Part shown: positions 17,420-26,364 of the stretch, in pieces
Numbering within the stretch: position 1 is the first letter of the stretch
Layout: the number at the start of each line of letters is the position of its first letter
Source of the DNA: Stanieria cyanosphaera PCC 7437
Lineage (GTDB): Bacteria; Cyanobacteriota; Cyanobacteriia; Cyanobacteriales; Xenococcaceae
DNA length: 64,000 bases
Direction of reading: 5' to 3'
NCBI RefSeq assembly: GCF_000317575.1
Contig: NC_019748.1
Location: 2,363,199-2,427,198, forward strand
Made by a program: the position numbers and the translations under genes
The notes under the pieces: generated by a model
The model's database searches: none
What the model was told of the DNA's origin: nothing
The model's input: the letters and a program-made list of their open reading frames with translations, nothing else

Positions 17420-18478
17420 TTAACCTACTTGAGAACCACGATATCGTAATTTACTCTTCAATTCATTAGCTCTAGCAAATTGAGGGATATCGCCTTGATG
17501 TCCCATCACAATTACCGTATCTCCTTTCTCTAACAACGTATTATGATCGAGATTTCTAACAATTGTACCGTCTTGTTTTCTCAAAGCGATCGCAATAAAA
17601 CCCCCTTTTCCTCTCACTTCTAATTCTCTAATAGTTTTGCTGACAAAAGGAGATCCAACAGGAACTGCCAATTCATCGATTTGCACATCAACATGAGATA
17701 GTAATTCATTAAGTTGTCTGCGTTCTTCTTTAGTTTCTAGAAAATCTATTGCAGTGGGACGAGTAATTAAACTAGCCATGCGTAATGCGCTGATAGTCGC
17801 AGGTAAAACAACCTCATCTGCACCTGCCAATCTTAACTTTTTTTCAGTGGTAGGAAATTCGCCACGAGCCAAAATTTTCAGTTTGGGATTTAAACCACGG
17901 GCAGTTAAAGTAATAAAAACATTAGCAGCATCATCTGGTAATACCGTTGCTAATATTTTAGCTTTTTCAATGCCGATCGCTTGAAGCATCTCTTCATCAG
18001 TAGCATTGCCGATTTGTGCCAAATATCCCAACGCTTCTGCCTGGGAAATGCGAATGCTATCTCGATCTAGAATAACGAATGGTTGTCTTGCTTCTTGCAT
18101 CTGGTGAGCTAAGATCTGTCCCATCCGCCCAAATCCACAAATAATTATATGTTGTTTTAGGTTTTCAATATCTTTGTTTTTTTTGTGACTATCCAAAGCT
18201 TTATTGATTTCCCCTTCAGCAATCATTTGAATAAAACCTCCTACGGTATAGACTGCTGACGAAGTGCCAGCAATGATCACGAAAATAGTAAAAATTTTTT
18301 CTGAGGGAGTTCTTAATGGGTTTACTTCTCCATAACCAACACCAAAAATGGTAATAACTACCATATAGATTGAATCCAATAGAGTCCAGCCAAATAAGCC
18401 ATAACCAACTACTGCTACCACCAGCGTGGCTGTAAAAAAAGTTGTGCCAATAAAAATCCGTTTAAATGACTCTTGCAT
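17420..18478 (-). CDS. Two-TM potassium channel with RCK domains
   Basis: A 352-residue MthK-like channel subunit. Two membrane helices (about 9-30 and 63-85) flank a pore loop with selectivity filter IFGVGYGE (45-51). An RCK/TrkA-N Rossmann domain follows, with HIIICGFGRMGQ as nucleotide loop and VILDRD after it. A TrkA-C type regulatory domain ends the protein (DELAVPVGSPFVSKTIREL, about 265-340). It should form a tetramer gating K+ in response to a cytoplasmic ligand. The start at ATG 18478 keeps the first helix intact. It reads in the same direction as lnt, 131 bp upstream of it. Confidence 0.92.
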   Translation of the reverse strand: MQESFKRIFIGTTFFTATLVVAVVGYGLFGWTLLDSIYMVVITIFGVGYGEVNPLRTPSEKIFTIFVIIAGTSSAVYTVGGFIQMIAEGEINKALDSHKKNKDIENLKQHIIICGFGRMGQILAHQMQEARQPFVILDRDSIRISQAEALGYLAQIGNATDEEMLQAIGIEKAKILATVLPDDAANVFITLTARGLNPKLKILARGEFPTTEKKLRLAGADEVVLPATISALRMASLITRPTAIDFLETKEERRQLNELLSHVDVQIDELAVPVGSPFVSKTIRELEVRGKGGFIAIALRKQDGTIVRNLDHNTLLEKGDTVIVMGHQGDIPQFARANELKSKLRYRGSQVG

Positions 18479-18610
18479 GGATTAGGTTGGTAAGCAAATA
18501 GAATTAGAGCCGAAGGTACTCCGCCTTTTAAAAATGAAGCGAGGTTCAACTTTGTCGATCTAATCTCACTTGTAGAACTAAATGTTGTATCCAACAGCAC
18601 AAGTCTGATA

Positions 18611-18636
18611 GCAGTTACCAGTTATCAGTTATAAAG
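18611..18636. repeat. STRR-type array of AGTTAYC words
   Basis: Three near-identical seven-base units (AGTTACC, AGTTATC, AGTTATA) in tandem upstream of the toxin-antitoxin pair. Confidence 0.55.
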
Positions 18637-18665
18637 TAGCAATTAACAATCAACCATCAACTGAA

Positions 18666-18692
18666 TTGATATGTACAGTTTTTATGTACAAT
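18666..18692 (+). promoter_or_regulatory. Promoter with paired TGTACA operator of the yefM-yoeB pair
   Basis: Two TGTACA palindromes (18672-18677 and 18685-18690) lie 13 bases apart. TTGATA (18666) and TACAAT (18687-18692) could be the -35 and -10 boxes, spaced 15. YefM-YoeB complexes in other bacteria repress their own promoters at TGTACA palindromes, so this is the expected autoregulatory operator, overlapping the promoter 26 bases before the start codon. Confidence 0.75.
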
Positions 18693-18717
18693 TAAATAGA
18701 TACTGAGCCAAGCAGTT

Positions 18718-19023
18718 ATGTTTTCAATTCAAACTACTTATACTAATGCTCGACAAAATTTAGCCAAATTACTTGATCGCGTGGCTAATGATAATACTAT
18801 TGCTTTAATTACCAGAAAAGGTCATCCTGATATGGCAATTATTAGAGCCGATGAATTATCTTCTATTTTAGAAACTTTACATTTATTGCGATCGCCTGCA
18901 AATGCTCAAAAACTCAATCAAGCTCTTGAACGTTCTTTAGCTAGAGATTCCGAACCTGTGATTGCTTCAGAATCAATTGTAGATTTATGTCAGGAGTTAG
19001 GAATTGCCAGAGAACAAAAATAG
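18718..19023 (+). CDS. yefM: YefM/Phd-family antitoxin
   Basis: A 101-residue antitoxin. The amino half is the Phd/YefM DNA-binding fold: YTNARQNLAKLLDRVANDNTIALITRKGHPDMAII. The carboxyl tail (after SLARDSEPV) should be the disordered, toxin-wrapping part. It binds the toxin encoded next door and with it represses the promoter at 18666-18692. The reading frame overlaps that of the toxin by 20 bases, the usual translational coupling. Confidence 0.92.
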   Translation: MFSIQTTYTNARQNLAKLLDRVANDNTIALITRKGHPDMAIIRADELSSILETLHLLRSPANAQKLNQALERSLARDSEPVIASESIVDLCQELGIAREQK

Positions 19024-19276
19024 GGCGATTGTTTTCGATCTGCAATTTCGAGAAGATTTACGTTGGTGGTTTAAACAAGATCGCAACATAGCTAATCGTA
19101 TTTTAGATTTAGTTGAAGCTATTACTAAAGAACCATTTAAAGGTATTGGCAAACCTGAATGTTTGAAATATCGAGAAGCAAATACTTGGTCAAGAAGAAT
19201 TACTCAGGAACATCGCTTAGTGTATCGTGTAACTGAAGACAGAATTGATTTTTTGCAAGCAAGATATCATTATTAG
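19004..19276 (+). CDS. yoeB: YoeB/Txe-family mRNA interferase toxin
   Basis: A 90-residue ribosome-dependent endoribonuclease. It aligns by eye along its length with E. coli YoeB: PFKGIGKPECLKY, WSRRITQEHRLVYRV and the terminal ARYHY. The catalytic residues are kept (Glu52, Arg71, His89, matching E. coli Glu46, Arg65, His83), so the toxin looks intact. There is no ATG; TTG 19004 inside the antitoxin gene is the best available start. An ATT eight codons later would give the amino end usual in the family. A rare start would keep toxin output below antitoxin output. Confidence 0.93.
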   Translation: MPENKNRAIVFDLQFREDLRWWFKQDRNIANRILDLVEAITKEPFKGIGKPECLKYREANTWSRRITQEHRLVYRVTEDRIDFLQARYHY

Positions 19277-19349
19277 TTAGGTTAAATTTTTCAAATTTAC
19301 GAATAAGTCTAAAATACTTGAGCAACTATCAATAAACCGTACAATTTCT

Positions 19350-20402
19350 ATGAGTTATTTTCGTGCTGCTGTTGATGCCATGACTGGCTACATTCCTGGG
19401 GAACAACCAAAACCAGGGACAAAGATTATTAAACTCAACACCAACGAAAATCCTTATCCTCCTTCTCCTCATGCTGTAGAAGTTTTACGTACTCTCGATA
19501 GTGAATGGTTGCGACGCTACCCCGATCCTTATGCCAAAGATTTTTGTCAAGCAGTCAGTGAAGCTTTAGGTGTCCCTTCTGATTGGATTTTAGTTGGTAA
19601 TGGCAGCGATGAATTACTTAATGTCATAATTCGCGCTTGTGCAGAAGGAAGCGATCGCTCTGTAGTTTATCCAATGCCAACCTATGTACTTTATCGTACC
19701 TTAGCTGCGATCCAACCTGCTCAAGTTCAAGAAATTCGGTATCCTGAAGATTTTCAATTACCAATAAAAAAACTTGTAGCTGCTAAAGGTGCAGTTACTT
19801 TTGTCGCTTCTCCTAATAGTCCATCGGGACATTTAATTCCCTTAGAAGATTTACGCTCATTAGCCGAGCAAATTCCTGGAATTCTGGTTATAGACGAAGC
19901 TTATGTAGATTTTGCTGATTATTCAGCTTTACCTTTGGTTTTTGACTTAGAAAACCTTGTCATCCTCAGAACCTTATCCAAAGGATACTCCTTAGCTGGT
20001 TTAAGAATGGGTTTTGCGATCGCCAATCCTAAGTTGTTATCAGGTTTGTTTAAAGTTAAAGATAGTTATAACATTGATGCGATCGCTACTGCTGTCGGTA
20101 CGGCAGCTATGAAAGATCAAGCTTACAAAAATGAATGTGCTAATCAAGTAAAGATTTCACGAACGAAATTAACCACAGACTTAAAAAATATTGGTTTTGA
20201 GGTTCTTAATTCTCAAGGTAATTTTGTTTTAGCAACACCCCAAAATAATAGTGCGGAGTATTTATATCAAGAATTAAAACAACGAGGTATTTTAGTTCGT
20301 TATTTTAAACAACCTGGTTTAGAAGATAAATTACGTATTACCGTAGGAACAGAAGCACAAAATCAAACTTTACTAGAAGCATTAATTTCTTTAATCAGAT
20401 AG
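19350..20402 (+). CDS. hisC: Histidinol-phosphate aminotransferase
   Basis: PLP enzyme converting imidazole-acetol phosphate to histidinol phosphate in histidine synthesis. The 350 residues contain LNTNENPYPPSP near the start, VGNGSDELL, ASPNSPSGH, IDEAYVDFA, and the Schiff-base lysine at 211 in RTLSKGYSLAGLRMG, followed by RITVGTEAQN near the end. All motifs of the HisC subgroup of class I/II aminotransferases are present. It begins 73 bases after yoeB on the same strand but does not appear to belong functionally with it. Confidence 0.95.
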   Translation: MSYFRAAVDAMTGYIPGEQPKPGTKIIKLNTNENPYPPSPHAVEVLRTLDSEWLRRYPDPYAKDFCQAVSEALGVPSDWILVGNGSDELLNVIIRACAEGSDRSVVYPMPTYVLYRTLAAIQPAQVQEIRYPEDFQLPIKKLVAAKGAVTFVASPNSPSGHLIPLEDLRSLAEQIPGILVIDEAYVDFADYSALPLVFDLENLVILRTLSKGYSLAGLRMGFAIANPKLLSGLFKVKDSYNIDAIATAVGTAAMKDQAYKNECANQVKISRTKLTTDLKNIGFEVLNSQGNFVLATPQNNSAEYLYQELKQRGILVRYFKQPGLEDKLRITVGTEAQNQTLLEALISLIR

Positions 20403-20463
20403 CAATTTTATTTCAACTAATTATTTGTACTTGATCCAAATCTAAAAACTAATTTTTGGCTGG

Positions 20464-21771
20464 TTACTTTTCTGTTGCACCAGCTTGTTGTAGTAACTTG
20501 ACTATTTCCCCGTATTCATTAAATCTAGCTAGCATTAAGGCGGTATAACCACCACGGTTGCGGAGATCGAGTTGAACTTGATTGGTTTTGAGTAGAGTTT
20601 CAACAGCCTCAGTATAACCGCGATGACTTGCCCACATTAAAGCGCTTGCACCAGAACGATCTTGGATATTAACATCTGCACCAGCTTTAATTAGTTCCTC
20701 AATTATTTTAACTTGACCGCGATCGCAAGCTTGCATGAGAACTGTTTTGCCGTCTGGAAGTCTAGTATTGGGATTAGCACCTGCTGCTAATAGCATTCTG
20801 ATAATCTGTTCGTTGTCGTGTGCCAAGGCTAAAGTTAAAGGTATTTCTTCTTGATTTTCTAGTTGGGGATTAGCACCGTGATTAATTAATAACTCTACAA
20901 TTTCTTGATATCCTTGCAAACAAGCTATCATTAACGGAGTATCACCAATTTTATTGCGATAATCAACTTCTGCGCCTGCTTTTAGTAACGTAGCAACAAG
21001 ATACCGATATCCTTCAACTGTAGCTATGTGTAAAGGTGTGTCTCCTTGTAAATCTGCCAAATTTGGATTAGCACCAGCTTTTAATAATTGTTGAACAATT
21101 TCTTGATTGCCATTGCTTGTCGCGATCGCTAGAGGAGTTTCTCCTGTGGTAGTGGTTAAATCTATTTCTGCACCTGCTGGTAATAAAATGTCAATAATCA
21201 AGGGATTTTCTGTTTCTGTAGCTAAAGTTAAAGGAGTTTCACCTTGCCAATCACGATTATTAATTGCTGCGCCAGCTTGAACTAATTCTTGCACTATTTC
21301 GGGTCGATTTGAGCCAATCGCTAGACTTAAAGGACTATCTCCATCGCGGTCGCAAATATTGATTTCTGCACCTGCTGCTACTAAAAGTTGCACTACTTGT
21401 AAATAACCACGATAAGCTGCGATCGCCAAAGCAGGAGTACCATCATCATTAACTTGGTTTAGATCTGCACCAGCATTAATTAAAGTTTTGACAACATCGA
21501 TTTGATTTGCTGCTGCTGCCATCATTAAAGCCGTAATAAGGTGAGGTTGGTTGCTACAATTAACGTCTGCGCCAGCTTGAATCAGTAAATTGACAATTTC
21601 GCTATAACCTTTTTGAGCAGCATACATCAAAGCGGTAGTACTTTTTTGATCGCGCTCATTAGGATCTATGCCGTGATTCAATAACTCTTGCACTAAATCG
21701 CGATCGCCATTAATAACTGCTTGTAATAACGAAGTGTTTTGACTAAGAATCATCCCTATTACCCAACTCAT
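20464..21771 (-). CDS. Ankyrin-repeat protein
   Basis: 435 residues made almost wholly of 13 ankyrin repeats of about 33 residues, each with the TPLxxA...GxxEIVxxLLxAGAxxN pattern. The first begins at about residue 11 and the last ends at the carboxyl terminus. It has no signal peptide, membrane segment or extra domain, so it is a cytoplasmic binding scaffold without a visible activity. An in-frame ATG at residue 7 is an alternative start. Regular repeat spacing throughout shows no frameshift. Confidence 0.93.
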   Translation of the reverse strand: MSWVIGMILSQNTSLLQAVINGDRDLVQELLNHGIDPNERDQKSTTALMYAAQKGYSEIVNLLIQAGADVNCSNQPHLITALMMAAAANQIDVVKTLINAGADLNQVNDDGTPALAIAAYRGYLQVVQLLVAAGAEINICDRDGDSPLSLAIGSNRPEIVQELVQAGAAINNRDWQGETPLTLATETENPLIIDILLPAGAEIDLTTTTGETPLAIATSNGNQEIVQQLLKAGANPNLADLQGDTPLHIATVEGYRYLVATLLKAGAEVDYRNKIGDTPLMIACLQGYQEIVELLINHGANPQLENQEEIPLTLALAHDNEQIIRMLLAAGANPNTRLPDGKTVLMQACDRGQVKIIEELIKAGADVNIQDRSGASALMWASHRGYTEAVETLLKTNQVQLDLRNRGGYTALMLARFNEYGEIVKLLQQAGATEK

Positions 21772-21911
21772 AACCCTACTGTTTTCAGATTATGTCAGTT
21801 TGACAAACTTTTAATTAAGGTTTTTTGAAGGGCATAACTGTTAACTTTCTAATATTGCTTTATGTTAAGTTAAGTTTTATAAAAATTATAGATTAACTTG
21901 AGAAGAACACT

Positions 21912-22385
21912 ATGGCACTAGAGATTCCTGACACAATTAAAACTTGGTCACAATTTGGTCATCCTATTTTAATGTGGGTATTATTGGGCTTGACAATTTA
22001 TGCGTTATATCTTGGGATGCAAATTAGACGTACTCGCAACGCAGACAAAGAGGTTAGAAAAGAATTAGTTAAAAAGAATTTTAGTCTTAGACATCATCAA
22101 ATTGGTTCAATTTTGCTAGCCTTGATGGTTTTAGGCACAATTGGTGGGATGGGAGTGACCTATATTAATAATGGCAAATTATTTGTAGGGCCTCATCTTC
22201 TAGCTGGTTTAGCTATGACAGGAATGATTGCTACTTCTGCTGCCTTAGTTCCTTATATGCAAAAAGGTAACGAATTAGCTCGTTATACTCATATTACTCT
22301 TAATGTTGTTTTGTTAGGTTTGTTTGGTTGGCAAGCCGTCACTGGAATGCAAATTGTCCAAAGAATTATTGAAAAAATGGCTTAA
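21912..22385 (+). CDS. DUF4079 membrane protein
   Basis: 157 residues with four membrane segments (about 18-36, 64-80, 93-112 and 127-147). A conserved-looking His lies in or next to each (FGHPILM, RHHQIG, GPHLLAG, THITLN). The layout fits the cyanobacterial DUF4079 family and is reminiscent of four-helix b-type cytochromes. Heme binding is therefore a reasonable but unproven idea. It is transcribed alone, divergent from the ankyrin gene. Confidence 0.85.
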   Translation: MALEIPDTIKTWSQFGHPILMWVLLGLTIYALYLGMQIRRTRNADKEVRKELVKKNFSLRHHQIGSILLALMVLGTIGGMGVTYINNGKLFVGPHLLAGLAMTGMIATSAALVPYMQKGNELARYTHITLNVVLLGLFGWQAVTGMQIVQRIIEKMA

Positions 22386-22461
22386 TTTATTAAGAATCAT
22401 TGGTCATTGGTAATTTACACTGATGACCAGTAATAATTAAATGGGTTCATTGTTTTGTTGA

Positions 22462-22560
22462 GACCTACGGTAGTGCGCTTCGCTTAGGTTGATGGTTGAT
22501 TATTTGTCCCTCATAATTAGTAATTAGTAATTAGTAATTAATAACTGGTCACTGTAAAAG
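22462..22560. repeat. Composite dispersed repeat, copy 1 (hairpin word plus STRR)
   Basis: Order: a GC-richer word (ACCTACGGTAGTGCGCTTCG), GGTTGATTATT, then tandem TAATTAG units (22514-22540), then ACTGTAAAAGC. A second copy with the same order is at 23590-23670. The last bases supply the stop codon of the gene ending at 22549. Confidence 0.65.
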
Positions 22561-23499
22561 CCAATGTTGAAGCTGATTATTTTCTTCAATTAGTTGAGAA
22601 TTAAAAGATACTTGTTCAAGTGTAGTATTGGGTTTGGGACGAATTCTTAAAAGATAATAACCATTCATTCCTGTTGCTGGTAAAGTGTATTTTTCTGTTT
22701 TAATTTGACAATAATTTAGGGGTAAACTAGAGCGGTCATAAATAGTAAAATAAATATCGTAATCTTGAATTAAAGAATTGCTAAACTCTAGTTGTAAGGT
22801 TTGAGTTTTAGTTAAATAATTATAGAAAAATTCTGTAGCTGGCGCACCTACTGGTAAAAATTCGTATCTGACAAAAGATTCTGGTAACCATTTTCGTAAC
22901 TTAAGAATAGTAAAAATATAATAGTGTAAACTCAAGTAAAACCAGTTTTTGGCTTGAATTAAATTGTGATAAAAATCATTAATATTATTGGGAACATCCG
23001 TAGCGGAAACAAAATCTTGGTTATCTATTTTAATAGCAGGTAAATTAATACTATTGCGCCAATTATAATATCTAAGCCCTAAAGAATATTTTCCTGGTTT
23101 CAATTCAATTGATTGCCAGGATTTAGTAGAATTAATTTGATGAGATTCAAGGCTAGTAATAGTTCGATAAGTAGGAAAACTATAAACGACTGCAATCCAA
23201 GAACCAGCAGAGTTATTAGCAGATTGTAAATCTATAGAGATTGATTTTTGAACGGCAAAAGGCCCTAGAGTTCCAATAATTGCATGAGTGTTCCAACGCG
23301 GACCTTTAGTCATTAAGACAGGTAAACTCAAAAAAGAATTAATTGTTTCTTGAGATAAAACTCGCCATTGAGAAGCTTTTTTTTTGTTGGTTGCTAAATA
23401 AAGAGTGAATAAATTGCCAATCAAAAACTTCATTATTTTATAAAATATAAAAGATAATAAAGCAAGAGTAATTTCTCCAATTAAAACAATATTATTCAT
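22549..23499 (-). CDS. Membrane-anchored protein of unknown function (possibly DUF6208)
   Basis: 316 residues. An amino-terminal hydrophobic segment (residues 5-35) is followed by a long, aromatic-rich, beta-type domain (GSWIAVVYSFPTYRTITS, ELKPGKYSLGLRYYNW, LPATGMNGYYLLRIRP). I recall similar cyanobacterial proteins under DUF6208, but that is not certain. There are no catalytic motifs. It lies between two copies of the composite repeat, and the right-hand one contributes its stop codon, so the extreme carboxyl residues may be secondary. Confidence 0.7.
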   Translation of the reverse strand: MNNIVLIGEITLALLSFIFYKIMKFLIGNLFTLYLATNKKKASQWRVLSQETINSFLSLPVLMTKGPRWNTHAIIGTLGPFAVQKSISIDLQSANNSAGSWIAVVYSFPTYRTITSLESHQINSTKSWQSIELKPGKYSLGLRYYNWRNSINLPAIKIDNQDFVSATDVPNNINDFYHNLIQAKNWFYLSLHYYIFTILKLRKWLPESFVRYEFLPVGAPATEFFYNYLTKTQTLQLEFSNSLIQDYDIYFTIYDRSSLPLNYCQIKTEKYTLPATGMNGYYLLRIRPKPNTTLEQVSFNSQLIEENNQLQHWLLQ

Positions 23500-23589
23500 T
23501 TATTTTTATCTCCGTCGAATTTGACATATAGTATTTTTTGATTAAATGAGATACAGTAACTATTCTGGCTTTTTGTTAATGGTTAATTG

Positions 23590-23670
23590 TTGGTCGCTAC
23601 GCGCACCTTCGGTGAGGTTGATTATTCATCTTTCATAATTAGTAATTAGTAATTACTAACTGTAAAAGCT
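23590..23670. repeat. Composite dispersed repeat, copy 2
   Basis: Same order as the copy at 22462: hairpin word with CACCTTCGGTG, GGTTGATTATT, tandem TAATTAG units (23635-23660), then ACTGTAAAAGC. The two copies flank one gene. Confidence 0.65.
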
Positions 23671-23760
23671 AATTATAAGAATTGTTATAAGCCAAATAAT
23701 ATTAGTTACAAACAGATTTAATTTAAAATGATCGCTTTTGAAGTTTCATTTTTTCTTTGT

Positions 23761-24429
23761 TTATATTTCTGACTCTAAACTTTGAGTATCTGCTACATTT
23801 AAACCAACAATATCTTCAAAGGCAGCGACAATAATACAAACTGTTAAAGGAATAGTAACTAGTAGTCCTACTCCTAAAACTAATAATCCTCCTAAATTTA
23901 GTAAACCTAACAGCAAGATAAAACCAAAGAAAGCAAACCATTTTTTAGTAATTATTTTCCGACTAGTTTCCAAGGCTGACCAAAAACCAAAGTGTTTTTC
24001 AATCACAAAACAAATTCCAAAAACATAAGCAACAGCTAAATATATTCCTGGAATAATTAATAAAATACATCCTAATATTGTCAAAATACTTCCAACTAAA
24101 TTAACTAAAAAAATTGGCAAAAAGTTATTAAAACCAAGAAAAAAGTCGCTAAACGTTTTGGTTCTATTTTTAGCAATTTTCAAAGCTACAATATAAATAC
24201 CAGCTACTAAAACTGGACTAAGAATACCATTAATTATGCCCCCTTGACCATCTTCATTAATTCCTAATGGATACGGAAGACGAGCCGTAAAGCCCGAAAT
24301 TACAATTACTAAAGTAGTAAAGCCAATAAATTGCCACATATATTGCTGAAAAATCTGCCAACCCTGCTGAAAGTATTGACCTCTTTTAAATGTATAGTTT
24401 GGCTTTAAGTTAAATTTATGACCGCTCAT
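23761..24429 (-). CDS. Multi-pass membrane protein (YciC/DUF975-like)
   Basis: I start at ATG 24429 (222 residues, MSGHKFNL). An in-frame TTG four codons upstream is less likely because the ATG has TTGGAA as ribosome site. It has about five or six membrane segments (around 35-50, 70-85, 105-135, 165-200) and the GIYLAVAYVFGICFVIEKHFGFWSALETSRKI block. That block is seen in proteins of the YciC, DUF975 and membrane-anchored glycerophosphodiesterase groups, here without a catalytic domain. Function is unknown. Confidence 0.75.
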   Translation of the reverse strand: MSGHKFNLKPNYTFKRGQYFQQGWQIFQQYMWQFIGFTTLVIVISGFTARLPYPLGINEDGQGGIINGILSPVLVAGIYIVALKIAKNRTKTFSDFFLGFNNFLPIFLVNLVGSILTILGCILLIIPGIYLAVAYVFGICFVIEKHFGFWSALETSRKIITKKWFAFFGFILLLGLLNLGGLLVLGVGLLVTIPLTVCIIVAAFEDIVGLNVADTQSLESEI

Positions 24430-24793
24430 GAGCAATTCCAAAGTGTTACAACAAAATTTTATCTTTGAAATTGTTTAATGTTTGAATACTTGAAGTTTAT
24501 TGTTAGATTTTCATCGACTGCTGCGTTATTTTTACTTGAATCTTTTGACAAGAAATTAATCGTACTTGTTGACTGCACTATTCAATTGAATAGAATACAG
24601 TCCCTAATCAATCAAAAAGCTTATTTACTTTTAGTCTAGCTTACTGAAAAGTGTCCTAATTAAAGCTTGCGATTCAACTTTGAGATCACAATTATTCCCG
24701 ATTGATATCACCGTCCTTCTAGGATTATGAAGGAATTATGAAGTAATACATAAAACAATTACTTTTTGATTAAGAGCATCGGGAGATAACTGA
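24430..24793. other. Divergent intergenic region
   Basis: About 360 AT-rich bases between a leftward membrane protein gene and the rightward expansin gene. It must hold both promoters. GGGAG (24780-24784) is a likely ribosome binding site for the expansin gene. No RNA or repeat element was recognised. Confidence 0.45.
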
Positions 24794-26260
24794 ATGCAAA
24801 TTTTAACCAATAATAATCTAATCCAAACTGATTTTTCCATTAAAACGGAATGGAATAATGGATTTACGGGAAGATTAGATATTTTTAATACAGGAGAAAC
24901 AATTGATGGTTGGACAATAGAGTTTGAATCTGCTTTTGAAATTGAACCTGGCATGATTTGGGGCGCAGAAATTGTTAGTCATGAAGGCTATCGCTATATT
25001 TTAAAGCCAGTAGATTACAATGAAATCATTAATTTTCAACAAACCATTTCAATTTTCTTTAACGCTAACAAAGTTAACGGACAAATTATTAGTCCTACCA
25101 ATATTTCCTTTGATGACGATCCTACTTCTACAATTAAAGCTTCGCCAGTTAATACATCAGAACCAGTAGCAGAAGTTCCTGCTGTGGCAAATTCAGAGAC
25201 AGTCACAACACCAGATGATAATTTATCCACAGACGTTGATTTTACGCTGATCAAAGATTGGGGAAGTGGCTTTGAAGGTAAAATAACGATTACTAATAAC
25301 GGTAATAGCAATATTGATAGCTGGAGTCTAGAATTCGATTTTCCCAATCAAATTAATAATATTTGGGATGCTGAAATCGAGAGTAATGAAAATGGTAACT
25401 ATGTTGTTAGTCACGCTGCCTGGAATCGTGAAATTGCTGCGGGAGAAACTTTAACTTTTGGGTTTACTGGTTATAATTCAGTTACTTCAGAACCACAAAA
25501 TTTTGAATTAAATGGTTCAACTTTTACTAGTCTTAGTATTTCCGACAGTATCTATACTTTTTCTAATCCTAATTTAGCACCAGAATTAAAACTCAATCAA
25601 AACTATCAGGGCAGAGGTACTTTTTATGATGCTGCTAATCCTTCTGGTGGCAAAGGTGCTTCTGGTTATGATGTGCCAGCGCAAAGTGAGCTAGAAAAAA
25701 TTGTAGCGATTAATAATGTGCAGTGGAATGGTTCGGAAGCAAGTGGTGCTTTTTTGGAAGTATCTGGCCCTAAACAAAGAGATGGTGCTACTCCAATCAT
25801 AGTTCAAGTGGTAGATTATTTATACGAACGAGCAGATGGCTTAGATTTGAGTGCAGAAGCTTTCGCTGAGATTGCAGATCCTATTGATGGAATAGTTAAT
25901 CTCAATTATAAATTAATAGGCCCTGCCGATGACTATGTAACAGCTTATGGTTATAGGATCGGTCAAGGTATTGTTGTCGAAGGAATTTCTGAAACCAATC
26001 CTTATTACGCAGCAGTCAGATTAAATAACCACCGCTATCCGATTGAAAGTGTTGAGTTGATTACCAATGATGGTAACCTAATCGATCTTAATCGCGAGTC
26101 TGATAATCGTTTTGTTTTAAACGGTAATTATCCGCTTAATGGCGCACAAGATCTGCTAGTTACTGATATCTTTGGTCAGCAGATTACCTTAAATGATGTG
26201 GATATTACTAATGGTTCTAGTGCTGATATTGTAACTGGTGAACAATTTAACCTAATTTGA
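24794..26260 (+). CDS. Expansin-like protein with two CBM2 modules
   Basis: A 488-residue modular protein. Two family 2 carbohydrate-binding modules come first: residues 8-100 (TEWNNGFTGRLDIFNTG...GWTIEFE) and 147-245 (DWGSGFEGKITITNNG...WNREIAAGETLTFGF), joined by an acidic Thr/Ser/Pro linker. Residues 272-375 are a double-psi beta-barrel of the RlpA/expansin type (GRGTFYDAA, then ADGLDLSAEAFAEIADP with the key Asp). Residues 376-488 are the expansin-type second domain (CBM63-like). Expansins loosen cellulose or related wall polymers without hydrolysis. There is no amino-terminal signal peptide, which is odd for a protein whose substrate is extracellular; no RTX repeats are seen either. GGGAG precedes the ATG by nine bases. 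Confidence 0.88.
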   Translation: MQILTNNNLIQTDFSIKTEWNNGFTGRLDIFNTGETIDGWTIEFESAFEIEPGMIWGAEIVSHEGYRYILKPVDYNEIINFQQTISIFFNANKVNGQIISPTNISFDDDPTSTIKASPVNTSEPVAEVPAVANSETVTTPDDNLSTDVDFTLIKDWGSGFEGKITITNNGNSNIDSWSLEFDFPNQINNIWDAEIESNENGNYVVSHAAWNREIAAGETLTFGFTGYNSVTSEPQNFELNGSTFTSLSISDSIYTFSNPNLAPELKLNQNYQGRGTFYDAANPSGGKGASGYDVPAQSELEKIVAINNVQWNGSEASGAFLEVSGPKQRDGATPIIVQVVDYLYERADGLDLSAEAFAEIADPIDGIVNLNYKLIGPADDYVTAYGYRIGQGIVVEGISETNPYYAAVRLNNHRYPIESVELITNDGNLIDLNRESDNRFVLNGNYPLNGAQDLLVTDIFGQQITLNDVDITNGSSADIVTGEQFNLI

Positions 26261-26364
26261 TCTTGAACTAGTGATTTTCAGATCTATCAGGTGTAAACTC
26301 GATTATTTTGAGGCAGGAGTAAGAATATAGTTTATATCAATAATTCGAGCAACGCTATAGTTTT

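Noticed and set aside
22510-22545. Possible CRISPR array in the TAATTAG repeats
   Set aside because: Seven-base units without spacers; they are STRR-type arrays. No CRISPR repeat-spacer structure or cas gene was seen in the window.
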